From: Suilimivivens sp009774465
GTDB lineage: Bacteria; Bacillota; Clostridia; Lachnospirales; Lachnospiraceae
DNA: 64,000 bases
Direction of reading: 5' to 3'
Assembly (NCBI GenBank): GCA_947382645.1
Contig: CANDAE010000011.1
Location: 46,637 to 110,636, forward strand
Under the pieces are notes generated by a model. The model did no database searches. It had not been told where the DNA came from and was given only the letters and a program-made list of their open reading frames with translations. Shown here piece by piece: positions 1 to 9,354 of the stretch. Every line of letters starts with the position of its first letter. The first letter of the stretch is position 1. The translations under genes and the position numbers were made by a program.

Positions 1-40
1 TGTATAGTGGAAATAAGAAAAATTTGTCGAGGGGAAGAAT

Positions 41-922
41 ATGTCCATATTATTTATATTTTTTGCACTGGCGGTTTTAGGCATAATTATTGCAATCGTT
101 ACAGGAATTAAAAATTATAAGGAATATAAGGAATCTGAATATTATCAAATTACGAAACTTCCATACTGGAAATTGTATTTTGATACAGGCAGACTTGGAG
201 AATATGATACCTATAGATGTTTATGCCCTATAGAGGGATATAAAAAGTATTTATTTAATTGCTATGTTCCTAAGGAAGATGGAACAACTACCGAAGTAGA
301 TGTTATAATGATTCATGAGTCCGGGATCTATGTTTTTGAATCTAAGAACTATAGCGGGTGGATCTTTGGTACAGAAACACAGCAGGAATGGACGCAGGTA
401 TTACCCACAGGAAGAGGAAAAAGCCAAAAGGAGCATTTTTTTAATCCTATTATACAGAACAAAGTTCACTTAAAATGGCTGCAGTCGTATTTGAAGGATT
501 TCCATGATTTAAGGTTCTACTCCTATATTGTTTTCAGTATGCATTGCGAACTGAAAAAGGTCACCTTAACAAGTGGTGAACATTATGTTGTTAAAAGAGA
601 GGATATACTGGAAGCAGTTTCGCAAAATGTATCTGTATCAGCAGAAAAGATGTCAAAATCAAAAATAAATGAAATATACGATAAATTATATCCTTTGACA
701 CAGATGGGAGAGCTTGAAAAAATAGAACATATAGAAAATATAAAGAAACGTTATGATAAACCGGTTTCTTCCAACGAACCAACGAAAGTGCAGGACAAAA
801 TATGTCCTCGTTGTGGCGGTAAACTGACACTTAAAGTGGCAAAAAGAGGAAATTATGCAGGGAATAAATTTTATGGGTGCGAAAATTATCCTGGGTGTAA
901 GTATATAGAAAATGTTAAGTAA
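41..922 (+). CDS. NERD-domain protein with C-terminal topoisomerase-type zinc ribbon
   Basis: A 293-residue protein with an N-terminal hydrophobic segment (about residues 3-23), so it is probably membrane-anchored. The middle carries the pattern of the NERD nuclease-related domain: EVDVIMI, then VFESKNYSG with the conserved E-x-K core (about residues 85-105). The C-terminus (about 252-290) is a topoisomerase-type C4 zinc ribbon with CPRCGG, then GCENYPGCKY. NERD proteins with this tail are widespread but of uncertain function; a nuclease or DNA-processing role is inferred from the fold. The start follows a GAGGGGAAGAAT ribosome site. Upstream context is cut by the window edge. Confidence 0.85.
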   Translation: MSILFIFFALAVLGIIIAIVTGIKNYKEYKESEYYQITKLPYWKLYFDTGRLGEYDTYRCLCPIEGYKKYLFNCYVPKEDGTTTEVDVIMIHESGIYVFESKNYSGWIFGTETQQEWTQVLPTGRGKSQKEHFFNPIIQNKVHLKWLQSYLKDFHDLRFYSYIVFSMHCELKKVTLTSGEHYVVKREDILEAVSQNVSVSAEKMSKSKINEIYDKLYPLTQMGELEKIEHIENIKKRYDKPVSSNEPTKVQDKICPRCGGKLTLKVAKRGNYAGNKFYGCENYPGCKYIENVK

Positions 923-954
923 ACATAATTTCATATTCCATATTGGGCGTAATT

Positions 955-1050
955 TAAGTTTCATTAAGTTTCATATAAAAGGAGTTATTTGAAAAAATTG
1001 AAACAAAAATGGTGATTTTATCATTAATTTTAAGTTTCATTAAGTTTCAT
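955..1050. repeat. Two tandem pairs of the decamer TAAGTTTCAT
   Basis: The decamer TAAGTTTCAT occurs as a perfect tandem pair at 955-974 and again at 1031-1050, 76 bp apart start to start. The stretch is AT-rich, non-coding, and lies between the NERD gene and the Nudix gene. Four identical decamers suggest a protein-binding array rather than chance, but no known operator is recognised. Confidence 0.7.
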
Positions 1051-1102
1051 TAAACACTGGATAAGGCGAAAAGTTTAGATATGTAAGAAAGGAAAGCATA
1101 AG

Positions 1103-1504
1103 ATGAAATCAATAGAAGTGGTGGCGGCGATTATCATAGGCGGCGAAAAGATATTTGCCACCCAGAGAGGATACGGAGAGTTTAAAGACGGGTGGGAATT
1201 TCCCGGCGGGAAAATTGAACAGGGAGAAACGCCCGGGCAGGCGCTTGTACGGGAAATAAAAGAGGAGTTGGATACGGAGATCGAAGTTGGTAAACTGGTT
1301 GAGACAGTGGAGTATGATTATCCGGAGTTTCACCTGACAATGCACTGCTTTTTCTGCAGGATCAGGTCGGGAAATTTGACTTTGCGGGAGCATGAGGCGG
1401 CAAAGTGGCTTTTGCCGGAAGAACTGGATAGTGTGGACTGGCTTCCGGCAGATTTGGGACTGATTGAAAAACTGAAAAGTTTAAAAACTTTTTCGATATT
1501 TTAA
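1103..1504 (+). CDS. Nudix hydrolase, MutT/8-oxo-dGTP diphosphatase type
   Basis: A 133-residue protein of normal MutT length. The complete Nudix box G-x5-E-x7-R-E-x2-E-E is visible at about residues 35-57 (GGKIEQGETPGQAL, then REIKEEL), which supplies the Mg2+-binding glutamates. Short MutT-like proteins of this kind sanitise oxidised nucleotides such as 8-oxo-dGTP; the exact substrate cannot be read from sequence. The start follows AAGAAAGGAAAGCATAAG. The 3' end overlaps the convergent AraC-type gene by 24 bp. Confidence 0.9.
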   Translation: MKSIEVVAAIIIGGEKIFATQRGYGEFKDGWEFPGGKIEQGETPGQALVREIKEELDTEIEVGKLVETVEYDYPEFHLTMHCFFCRIRSGNLTLREHEAAKWLLPEELDSVDWLPADLGLIEKLKSLKTFSIF

Positions 1505-2338
1505 AGGCGAGTTTCCATATTGTCTTTTAAACATCCGGATAAAATGGCTTACGTTAGGAAAACCTGCGCACAGAGCAACTTCTGTGACAGGAAGTTTTGT
1601 TGTTTCCAGAAGCCTTTTAGCGCAGGTAAGGCGCAGGTGATTGACGTAATCTGAAAAAGTAAGTTTAAAATGTTCTTTAAAGTAGCGGGAAATATATTTT
1701 TCGGATAAATGAAATTTGAAAGAAAGCTCTTTTAGAGAGAGCTTTTCCGTAAAATGTTCCTGAATATAGGAGAGCATTTCTCTTTGCAGATTAATTTGAC
1801 TGCCAGGAAGAGACGAAGTAAGCAGCAAGTGATGCTTTTCCATGAGATTGAGTATCTTAAGCAGGAAGAGACGGGTTTCTATTTGGCAGTGAAGAGAAGA
1901 AGCTTCCTGATTCAGCAGCACAATATTTTCTAAAATGTCACAAAGCTCTTTTAGTAAAACAGGATCAGAAATTTCGCGTGGAAACTGAAGCTGACCGCTG
2001 CGCAGGGGCATAAGCAGGTCAGACTCCAGGCCATCCATTGTCTGAAAGGAAATAAATTCCAGGGGAAACAGTAAAGTAAAATAAGCCACTGACAGGTCGT
2101 CAGAGCCCATGAAATGCAGTTCTCTTGGGTTAACAATAAAAATGGAGCCGCTGTGGCCAGCGTAATCCTGTCCTTCAATAGAGACATGGAGTATGCCCTG
2201 TCTGATATAAATTATTTCAAGCTCATCATGCCAATGTACCGGAAACTGAAATGGGTGGCGGACATTGCGGATAAAGTATTGATCATAAGGATATTCCTTT
2301 GTTCCGTGAGGAATATTTTCTTTTAATTCTATTATCAT
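1481..2338 (-). CDS. AraC-family transcriptional regulator with N-terminal cupin domain
   Basis: A 285-residue protein. The N-terminal half is an AraC-type cupin sensor (HWHDELEIIYIRQG, about residues 36-49). The C-terminal 100 residues hold two helix-turn-helix motifs, including LSLKELSFKFHLSEKYISRY and the AraC signature ending GFPNVSHFIRMFKRQYG. Such proteins usually activate sugar-use or transport genes after binding an effector. It is divergent from the MATE exporter at 2592, which may be its target, although that is inference. The probable promoter is at 2420-2449. Confidence 0.92.
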   Translation of the reverse strand: MIIELKENIPHGTKEYPYDQYFIRNVRHPFQFPVHWHDELEIIYIRQGILHVSIEGQDYAGHSGSIFIVNPRELHFMGSDDLSVAYFTLLFPLEFISFQTMDGLESDLLMPLRSGQLQFPREISDPVLLKELCDILENIVLLNQEASSLHCQIETRLFLLKILNLMEKHHLLLTSSLPGSQINLQREMLSYIQEHFTEKLSLKELSFKFHLSEKYISRYFKEHFKLTFSDYVNHLRLTCAKRLLETTKLPVTEVALCAGFPNVSHFIRMFKRQYGNSPLKYRKSF

Positions 2339-2419
2339 AAATTTTCAGGCATTCCTTTTTCGTATTGGATAATTGTCAGCCAGTATTTCCTGTTTGCAAT
2401 TACCTGCTTTTTAACATTT

Positions 2420-2449
2420 AGTATATCACAGAAAGTGGAAATAGTGCAA
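2420..2449 (-). promoter_or_regulatory. Probable sigma-A promoter of the AraC-type gene
   Basis: On the minus strand TTGCAC (2444-2449) and TATACT (2420-2425) are separated by 18 bp, a good match to the -35/-10 consensus. It points into the AraC-type gene 80 bp downstream. Confidence 0.55.
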
Positions 2450-2591
2450 TTTTATGCTGAAAAAATGCAAGTTTTTTCAGGCAAAAAAGGATAAAATATG
2501 ATATCAGTAAAATCGAATCCCTTTTACAGTCAGAAAGTCATGGAAACCAGACCATGAAGACTGAATAGGGGAATCAGTTGGAGGAATATCC

Positions 2592-3923
2592 ATGAAAGGC
2601 GAAAGAAAAACTTTAGGGCAGTTGTCTGTGCCGATTTGTCTTGAAATTTTATGTTTTATGCTGACAGGCATGGTGGACACTATGATGCTGTCCTCTGTGG
2701 GGGATCAGGCAGTAGGCGCTGTGGGAACAGCCAATACATATATTGGAATTTTTATTATAATGTTTTCAATTACATCTTCCGGAATGATTGCAGTTATGAC
2801 GCAGTATATAGGTGCAGGGAGAAAAGGAATTGCCTATCAGGCAAGGCAGATTGGACTTATATTTAACGCAGTGCTTGGTGTGGTATTGTCGGTTGTCCTG
2901 TTCTGCTTTGCTGAAAATGTGCTTTTGATGGTTGGAGTGGCGGACAGACTGCGGGGATATGCGGTCACATATCTTAAAATTGTTGGTGGAGCATGTATTT
3001 TAAATGCGCTTATTCCCATTTTTTCCAGTTATTTAAGGGCATTTGGACATACCAGACAGCCTCTGATGGCCACAATTGTTGGAAATGTGGTCAATTTAAT
3101 TTTAAATGCAGTTTTTTTATTTGCCTTTCATATGGGAGTTATGGGGGTGGCGCTTGCTACCGTGATCTCAAGAATATTAAATCTTCTGATTGTAATAATT
3201 GCCTCTCATTTGCTGGTGGATGCGGGGAAAGATCCGGAGCGAATCACAAACAAAGAGGTATTTGGAAAGATCATCAGTATAGGCCTGCCTTCTGCATTGG
3301 AAACAGGATTATATAACCTTGCAATGACGCTGATTATCCGGTTTTTAAATCAGATGGATACAGAAGGCATCAATGTAACGGCAAGGTCCTATGCCATGCA
3401 GATTACTAATTTTTCATATTGCGTGGGAGCGGCGCTGGCCCAGGCAAATGCAATTTTGACAGGATGGCGGATAGGCGCAGGTAAATATGAAGAATGTGAT
3501 AAAGGAACCAGGAAAGCGGCTATGATTGGAGTGGCAGTAGCGGCTGTTCTGGAAAGTGCATTTGCAGCATCTTCCGGTATCTTAATGAGAGTATTTACAG
3601 AGGATTCCATGATGATTACGCTGGTGGGAAGACTGCTTGCAATAGATATTTTCCTTGAGATTGGACGGACTACGAATCTGGTTTTTGGCAATGCATTAAA
3701 AACCAGTGGGGACGCTGTATTTACCACAGTGATTGCGGCGGTTTTTATGTATCTTTGTGCAGTAGGCGGTACATGGTTTTTTGGAATCCATTTGGGAATG
3801 ATGGTGGCAGGGGCGTATGTAGGCCTTGCAATGGATGAATGCGTGCGTGCGATATGCATGTATTTCCGCTGGCGCAGTGGAAAGTGGAGAGAAAAGGGAC
3901 TGATCAGTACTGAAAAAATGTAA
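2592..3923 (+). CDS. MATE-family efflux transporter
   Basis: A 443-residue protein with about 12 hydrophobic segments spread evenly, matching the usual length and topology of MATE (NorM/DinF) cation-coupled exporters. It begins with the typical pattern LSVPICLEILCFMLTGMVDT and has the internal duplication of the family (a second half starting near ISIGLPSALETGLYN, about residue 228). It probably exports drugs or other cations across the cytoplasmic membrane; the substrate is unknown. The start follows GTTGGAGGAATATCC. It lies divergent to an AraC regulator, a common arrangement for regulated exporters. Confidence 0.92.
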   Translation: MKGERKTLGQLSVPICLEILCFMLTGMVDTMMLSSVGDQAVGAVGTANTYIGIFIIMFSITSSGMIAVMTQYIGAGRKGIAYQARQIGLIFNAVLGVVLSVVLFCFAENVLLMVGVADRLRGYAVTYLKIVGGACILNALIPIFSSYLRAFGHTRQPLMATIVGNVVNLILNAVFLFAFHMGVMGVALATVISRILNLLIVIIASHLLVDAGKDPERITNKEVFGKIISIGLPSALETGLYNLAMTLIIRFLNQMDTEGINVTARSYAMQITNFSYCVGAALAQANAILTGWRIGAGKYEECDKGTRKAAMIGVAVAAVLESAFAASSGILMRVFTEDSMMITLVGRLLAIDIFLEIGRTTNLVFGNALKTSGDAVFTTVIAAVFMYLCAVGGTWFFGIHLGMMVAGAYVGLAMDECVRAICMYFRWRSGKWREKGLISTEKM

Positions 3924-4116
3924 TAAAATATATCGTAAGCGTAATGAAATTGAGAAGTGCCGGCTAAGTATTTTGCCTGATTCTGCCGATAGAAAATGAA
4001 ACAGTTGGATGCTGCGTTTTAAGGGGCATCCTTATGTTAAATGAAAGATACCGCTTGGACCTTTTTTGGAAAGCGGCGCAGTTTCGAATGACAGAGGAAC
4101 TGCAGAAAGGAGGAAC

Positions 4117-5262
4117 ATGCAGATTGGAGCAAATTTAGCTGACAGGACTTATGTCCCCTATAGAAACAGCGCGAGAGCGGGCTATGCAGGCGCTGTTTTT
4201 GGCGTGTCAAAGGAAGAGATGGACGGGCAGCAGATGTTTGCCGCCAGCAGTGCGGTAACGAAGGCGGAAAATGCTTCTAAAGGAGAATTTTTAGGCCTTA
4301 CTATGGTGCCGGAACCGGGGGAGTCTATTGTTTATGGAATGCGTGCAATATGGCCGGAGGATTCCACACCTGATAATCCCATCGTGCAGGTTATTTCAAA
4401 CTTGGGAGGAAAAAAAGAAGTCTATAATGTGGATGTAAGTAAGGTAGATCCTAATCATGCCTCTTCCCTTGAAATGTTTGCCCTGCTTAGTTATTCTGAC
4501 AAGATGGGAATTTCCAATGGAGGAACTTTCGGATCTTTTCATCAGGCAAAGGTATACGCAGCAAATGCGCAGGAGAATGGATATGTTGAGGACTTGTCCG
4601 GACATAAGGCATTTTTAAGCTACAAATTTGACTGGGAAAAATGCATTGGCACCATGATGGGGGAGTACTTTACCGCACAGGCTTACAATCAGTATGAAAA
4701 TTGTAAAAAGCTGCTTGCAACATTTGATATCTTTTCCAGGCAGTCAGAGCAGACAGATAATCTGGAATTTATCCGAAGCAGAATGGATGAAATATTGGAA
4801 AAGGTAAAGAAGGGAAAAACTGAGCCTGTCATCCAAACAGGAGCCCAGGCCTTTTCGGAAAAAGAGTGGGACAGACTGCTTGAACAGTTTGACTCGGCAG
4901 AGGATGCACTTAAAGAAATGATGCGTGAAGAACATGCAAAGAGACTGAAAGAGCAGATAAACAAAGCGGAAATCATGAACGACATGGATAAGGAAGCGGA
5001 AAAAATACTTACCAGTCAGTCCACGGTGTGTACACTTCCAACGGAGGAATCAGGAAAAGGAGAAGCGCGTTATATCACCTGGTATACGGAAGAAGGAATT
5101 TTCTGCAGGAAAGCAGGACAGAAGGAAGGCTATGAATGGTCTATTGCTTTTGAAAACAGCGATCAATATGACAAGGTGATGGAATATTTACGCCAGCAGG
5201 AGAAAGATACGGATTGGAAATTTGCTGCTGATCAAAGTTTCTGGCGGGGATTTCTGGGGTAG
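4117..5262 (+). CDS. Conserved protein of unknown function, cytoplasmic
   Basis: I do not recognise a characterised family. The start at 4117 is chosen because AAAGGAGGAAC lies just upstream; an upstream in-frame ATG at 4066 has no comparable site. The product is 381 residues, without signal peptide or membrane segment. The N-terminus (MQIGANLADRTYVPYRNSAR) is polar and Ala/Ser-rich. The C-terminal half is charged and helical (about residues 230-300), ending in a more compact region rich in Trp and Tyr. It is a single-gene unit followed by a clear terminator. Function is unknown. Confidence 0.75.
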   Translation: MQIGANLADRTYVPYRNSARAGYAGAVFGVSKEEMDGQQMFAASSAVTKAENASKGEFLGLTMVPEPGESIVYGMRAIWPEDSTPDNPIVQVISNLGGKKEVYNVDVSKVDPNHASSLEMFALLSYSDKMGISNGGTFGSFHQAKVYAANAQENGYVEDLSGHKAFLSYKFDWEKCIGTMMGEYFTAQAYNQYENCKKLLATFDIFSRQSEQTDNLEFIRSRMDEILEKVKKGKTEPVIQTGAQAFSEKEWDRLLEQFDSAEDALKEMMREEHAKRLKEQINKAEIMNDMDKEAEKILTSQSTVCTLPTEESGKGEARYITWYTEEGIFCRKAGQKEGYEWSIAFENSDQYDKVMEYLRQQEKDTDWKFAADQSFWRGFLG

Positions 5263-5306
5263 TATTTTCAAAAAATAATAGCCGGAAATTAATATATGAC
5301 ACATGG

Positions 5307-5346
5307 AAAACAGGGAAGGCCGTAAAATGGCTTATCCCTGTTTTTA
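5307..5346 (+). terminator. Rho-independent terminator after the 4117 gene
   Basis: AAAACAGGGAAGGCC pairs across a short loop with GGCTTATCCCTGTTTTTA, giving a long stem with two mismatches followed by a T run. Confidence 0.8.
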
Positions 5347-5410
5347 TATGCCGATATCTTGAATCTGAAAGGGATGTCGTATATAATTTAAATTTGGGAG
5401 GATTTACATT

Positions 5411-7465
5411 ATGAAACGATTATATACAAAACTATTGGCGCTGTGTGTTACAGCCAGTCTGTGCGTGGGTTCTTTGGCAGGATGCGGGGCCAAGGATGAG
5501 GTATCTTCCACACAGGATCAGGGGGAATTGCAGACGGAAGAAGAGCAGGGAGAGATGCCTAAGGAGCAGGAAATTATTACATTTTCCCTGCCGGATGGTC
5601 CGGAGGAAGCAGAGATTTATTTAGAGCCGATTCCGGATATCCCTGATGATTTTATAAGGGGAATGGACGCTTCCTCCGTACTTGTAAATGAAAAAAGCGG
5701 TGCAGTTTATTATAATTATGAAGGAGAAGTGCAGGATGTATTTATGACGCTGGCACAATCCGGAGTGAATTACATCCGCCTGCGGGTATGGAATGATCCC
5801 TATGATGAAAATGGTAACGGATATGGCGGCGGCAATAATGATGTTGCAACAGCCATTGAACTTGGAAAACGGGCAAGTAAGTATGGCATGAAGGTATGCA
5901 TTGATTTTCATTATTCCGATTTTTGGGCTGATCCGAAGAGACAACATGCACCCAAGGCATGGGAAGGAATGAGCGCTGATGAAAAGAGCAATGCCCTTTA
6001 TGAATTTACGAAAGAAAGCCTTTCGGAAATTCTTGATGCCGGTGTAAATGTGGGAATGGTTCAGATTGGCAATGAAATTAACAATGGCATGTCGGGAGAA
6101 ACCCAGACACCGGCAGTGATGAAGCTATTAGATGCGGGCAGCAGGGCAGTGCGTGAGATATCGAAAGAGTATGGAAAAGAGATTCAGGTTGTGGTACATT
6201 ATACCAATATAGAAGAAACGGATAAAATTGACAGCATTGCATCTGATTTACAGAATTACGATATAGATTATGATATTTTTGCTTTGTCCTATTATCCGTT
6301 TTGGGATGGAACAAACGAAAATATGCAGACAGTTGCAAAAAATATTCAGGATAAGTACGATAAGAAGGTACTGATTGCAGAAACCTCTTATTGTTATACT
6401 TCAGAAGATGGAGATGGCAGCGGCAACAGTTTTGACGGTGTGGAAGATTTAGTGGAAGGATATGCTGCCACGGTGCAAAGCCAGGCATCCATGATCCGGG
6501 ATATTTGTGCTGCGGCAGAAGAAGTTGGCGTGCTGGGAATATTTTATTGGGAAGGAACATGGATTCCGGTAGGACCGGCAGATGAAGATAATTCTCCTTT
6601 ATGGGAGGAATTTGGAAGCGGCTGGGCAAGCAGCTATGCATCTGACTATGATCCGGAGGATGCAGGGCTTTATTATGGCGGCTGTTCCTGGGACAATCAG
6701 GCAATGTTTGATTTTGAGGGACATCCCCTTGCCTCTTTAAATGTGTTTAAGTATTTAAAATATGGCGCTGATGCACCCCTTAAAATTGATTCTATTCCTG
6801 AAGTTCATGTTGTTTGTGATGTGGGAAGCCAGGTAAAACTTCCAGAGGCAGTTGATGTGATTTATAATAACCGTTCCGCTAATGCGCAGGCGGCTGTTAC
6901 ATGGGATGAGGCGCAGCTTGCAGCTATTGATACAAAAAAAGGAGGCAGCTACCAGGTGGCCGGCTCTCTTGAGGACGGTACAAAAGTAAGCGGTCATGTG
7001 GAAGTCAAGATGATTAATTATGTGCAGAACCCAGGTTTTGAAGATGGGGATACCTCCATGTGGAAAGTTTCCTATGAAGGCAGCAAAAACCCTACTGATT
7101 TTCAGGTAAAGGCAGATGATGCATACACAGGAGAAACTGCCTTTCACTTCTGGTCAGGAGATTCCGATATGGATTTTTCCATTGAGCAGGAGTTTACAGA
7201 TTTAAAGTCTGGAGTTTACCAGTTGTCGGTTTATTCACAGGGAGGGGACATGTCAGAAGATTCTCAGCTTGAGTTATATGCAATAACCAGCAGCGGAGAG
7301 CAGACTTCTTCCTTTATGGTGACCACCTGGGCAGACTGGAAGAACCCTTCTATTCCTGAAATTAAAGTTGTAGATGGGAAACTGACCATTGGAGTGCGGA
7401 TGAAGTGTAATTCAGGGAGCTGGGGAACGGTGGACGATTTTATTTTAAACAGAATTTCCGATTAA
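5411..7465 (+). CDS. Secreted GH53 arabinogalactan endo-beta-1,4-galactanase lipoprotein
   Basis: A 684-residue lipoprotein precursor with a basic N-terminus, hydrophobic core and lipobox LAGC (Cys about 25). Residues about 75-455 form a GH53 catalytic barrel: FIRGMDASSV at its start, NYIRLRVWNDP, acid/base Glu in QIGNEINNGMS, and nucleophile Glu in VLIAETSYCYT. A bacterial Ig-like (Big_4) module follows (about 465-545), then a C-terminal carbohydrate-binding-like beta module beginning VQNPGFEDGDTSMW. The family cleaves beta-1,4-galactan side chains of pectin, so this is probably a cell-surface enzyme for plant polysaccharide use. No sugar transporter lies beside it. RBS is GGGAGGATTTACATT. 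Confidence 0.92.
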   Translation: MKRLYTKLLALCVTASLCVGSLAGCGAKDEVSSTQDQGELQTEEEQGEMPKEQEIITFSLPDGPEEAEIYLEPIPDIPDDFIRGMDASSVLVNEKSGAVYYNYEGEVQDVFMTLAQSGVNYIRLRVWNDPYDENGNGYGGGNNDVATAIELGKRASKYGMKVCIDFHYSDFWADPKRQHAPKAWEGMSADEKSNALYEFTKESLSEILDAGVNVGMVQIGNEINNGMSGETQTPAVMKLLDAGSRAVREISKEYGKEIQVVVHYTNIEETDKIDSIASDLQNYDIDYDIFALSYYPFWDGTNENMQTVAKNIQDKYDKKVLIAETSYCYTSEDGDGSGNSFDGVEDLVEGYAATVQSQASMIRDICAAAEEVGVLGIFYWEGTWIPVGPADEDNSPLWEEFGSGWASSYASDYDPEDAGLYYGGCSWDNQAMFDFEGHPLASLNVFKYLKYGADAPLKIDSIPEVHVVCDVGSQVKLPEAVDVIYNNRSANAQAAVTWDEAQLAAIDTKKGGSYQVAGSLEDGTKVSGHVEVKMINYVQNPGFEDGDTSMWKVSYEGSKNPTDFQVKADDAYTGETAFHFWSGDSDMDFSIEQEFTDLKSGVYQLSVYSQGGDMSEDSQLELYAITSSGEQTSSFMVTTWADWKNPSIPEIKVVDGKLTIGVRMKCNSGSWGTVDDFILNRISD

Positions 7466-7527
7466 GTACAGCAGAACCTGTTGGAGCAGTACCGCAGGTA
7501 TCGCTTATGATATGTATGGGGATTGGA

Positions 7528-8475
7528 ATGAGAGAAAGAAAAAAGCGTATTTTTGATATTATACAGATTGGCAGGCGGGAGGACTTTATAAGCCGCGCCT
7601 TTGATATTTTCATTGTTTTGGTAATACTTGCCAATATTGCAGTCTTATTTATGGAGACCTTTGATTCGCTAAAACCCTATGAGGCAGTATTTAAAGGGAT
7701 TGAAACAGTGACGGTGGCCATATTTTGTGTAGAGTATTTTCTGCGGATTTGGACAGCAGAATTCCTTTATCCAGACAAAACCAGAGGAAAAGCGATTTTC
7801 AGGTTTGTTTTTTCCTTTGACGGGATGGTTGACCTTTTTACGATTCTTCCTTTCTTTTTCCTGTCGGGATTTGTTGTGTTTCGAATGCTGCGGGTGGTGA
7901 GAATATTTCACCTGTTCAGAATCAATGCCTATTATGATTCTTTTCATGTGATCACATCTGTTTTGTATGAAAAAAGGAATCAGATCATTTCTTCTGTTTT
8001 TATTATTTTTGTGCTGATGCTGTCCTCCTCTTTGTGTATGTACAGTGCAGAACATGAAGCGCAGCCGGAAGTATTTAATAATGCTTTTTCCGGTATCTGG
8101 TGGAGCATTTCCACTATTCTTACAGTGGGATATGGCGATATTTATCCGGTTACCGTGTTAGGGCGGGGAATGGCAATTATCATTTCTCTGTTGGGAGTAG
8201 GTGTTGTGGCCATTCCCACAGGTATTATTTCCGCCGGGTTTGTGGAACAGTATACGCAGCTTCAAAATAAAAACAAAAACTCCGGTGGTACAAGAGGGAC
8301 AGTGAGCGTTACGGTAGGAGCTTTAGGGCCATTTACGGGAAAAACGGTACAAAATATAGAAAATGGGTATCATATTGATGTGATTGCATTTGTGAGAAAT
8401 GGAGCGGTAGTATTGCCTACGGAAGGAATTGTAATAAAAGAGGGAGATATTTTGCTTTATCAGGTTGGAAGCTGA
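7528..8475 (+). CDS. Voltage-gated K+ channel with C-terminal TrkA-C domain
   Basis: A six-helix ion channel. An S4-like segment RMLRVVRIFHLFRI carries spaced arginines, and the K+ selectivity filter TVGYGD sits in a pore loop near residue 200. After the last helix, about 70 residues form a TrkA-C/RCK-C-like ligand-binding domain (ending EGDILLYQVG). It probably mediates regulated K+ flux across the cytoplasmic membrane. The start is uncertain: ATG at 7507, 7516 or 7528 are all in frame and none has a strong ribosome site; 7528 begins the charged MRERKKR N-terminus typical of this family. Confidence 0.85.
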   Translation: MRERKKRIFDIIQIGRREDFISRAFDIFIVLVILANIAVLFMETFDSLKPYEAVFKGIETVTVAIFCVEYFLRIWTAEFLYPDKTRGKAIFRFVFSFDGMVDLFTILPFFFLSGFVVFRMLRVVRIFHLFRINAYYDSFHVITSVLYEKRNQIISSVFIIFVLMLSSSLCMYSAEHEAQPEVFNNAFSGIWWSISTILTVGYGDIYPVTVLGRGMAIIISLLGVGVVAIPTGIISAGFVEQYTQLQNKNKNSGGTRGTVSVTVGALGPFTGKTVQNIENGYHIDVIAFVRNGAVVLPTEGIVIKEGDILLYQVGS

Positions 8476-8510
8476 TAAAAAGATGAACTTACACGGAAAG
8501 GAGCGGAGAA

Positions 8511-9293
8511 ATGGCTGAGAATAGTTCCGGTTATATGGTTGAAATTTGCTGCGGCGGTTATTATGATGCACAGCAGGCCTTTGAGGGAGGTGCGCAGCGC
8601 ATTGAGCTGAACAGTGCTCTGGCATTGGGCGGCTTGACGCCGGCGGCAGCGACCTTACGACTGGTGAAAGAAAACATGCCTTCCTTAAAAGTAGTTGCAA
8701 TGGTGCGGCCAAGGGGAGCCGGATTTTGCTATACACAGGAAGAATTTTCTGAGATGGAGGCATCCTGTATCGAACTGCTTAAAAATGGTGCTGATGGAAT
8801 TGCCTTTGGATGCCTTAAGGAGAATGGCTTTCCTGATGAGGAAAAAAATAAGCGCATGATAGACCTGATTAAAGATGCCGGAAAAGAAGCAGTGTTTCAT
8901 CGGGCTTTTGACTGTGTGGAGGATCCTTTTTCTGTGATGGAACAACTGATAGATTTGGGGGCAGACCGGGTATTGACCAGCGGATTGAAAAACAAGGCAA
9001 TGGAAGGCGCAGAGCTTTTGCGAACGCTGCAGGAGAGGTATGGAGACAGGATACAGATTCTTGCAGGCAGTGGTGTGAATGCAGATAATGTATGTGAACT
9101 GATAACAAAGACAAAGGTAACTCAGGTGCACAGTTCCTGTAAAGGCTGGAAAGAAGATGCAACTACAGTCAGAAATGGGGTATCCTACAGTATGTTTCAG
9201 GGAGAGCAAAGATACATGTATGATGTAGTTTCAAAGGAACTGGTAGAAAAGCTTCTTTTGCAGGTTGCAGCGCTGGGTGACAGAAGAGCGTGA
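8511..9293 (+). CDS. cutC: CutC-family protein
   Basis: A 260-residue TIM-barrel protein of the CutC family. The hallmarks are near the start (EICCGGYYDAQQAFEGGAQR, then ELNSALALGGLTP), followed by VVAMVRPRGAGFCYT and HRAFDCVEDP, with VLTSG and ILAGSGVNADN later. The family was named for copper homeostasis in E. coli, but its enzymatic role is unsettled. RBS is AAAGGAGCGGAGAA. It stands alone between the channel and fprA. Confidence 0.92.
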   Translation: MAENSSGYMVEICCGGYYDAQQAFEGGAQRIELNSALALGGLTPAAATLRLVKENMPSLKVVAMVRPRGAGFCYTQEEFSEMEASCIELLKNGADGIAFGCLKENGFPDEEKNKRMIDLIKDAGKEAVFHRAFDCVEDPFSVMEQLIDLGADRVLTSGLKNKAMEGAELLRTLQERYGDRIQILAGSGVNADNVCELITKTKVTQVHSSCKGWKEDATTVRNGVSYSMFQGEQRYMYDVVSKELVEKLLLQVAALGDRRA

Positions 9294-9354
9294 AAGAAAG
9301 TTATACAAAATATAACGTAAATAGATGCAATTAATTTAAGGAGGAAAATAAAAA

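Noticed and set aside
6078..6704. Long antisense ORF inside the galactanase gene
   Set aside because: Shadow of the GH53 coding frame; proline- and histidine-rich composition and no ribosome site.
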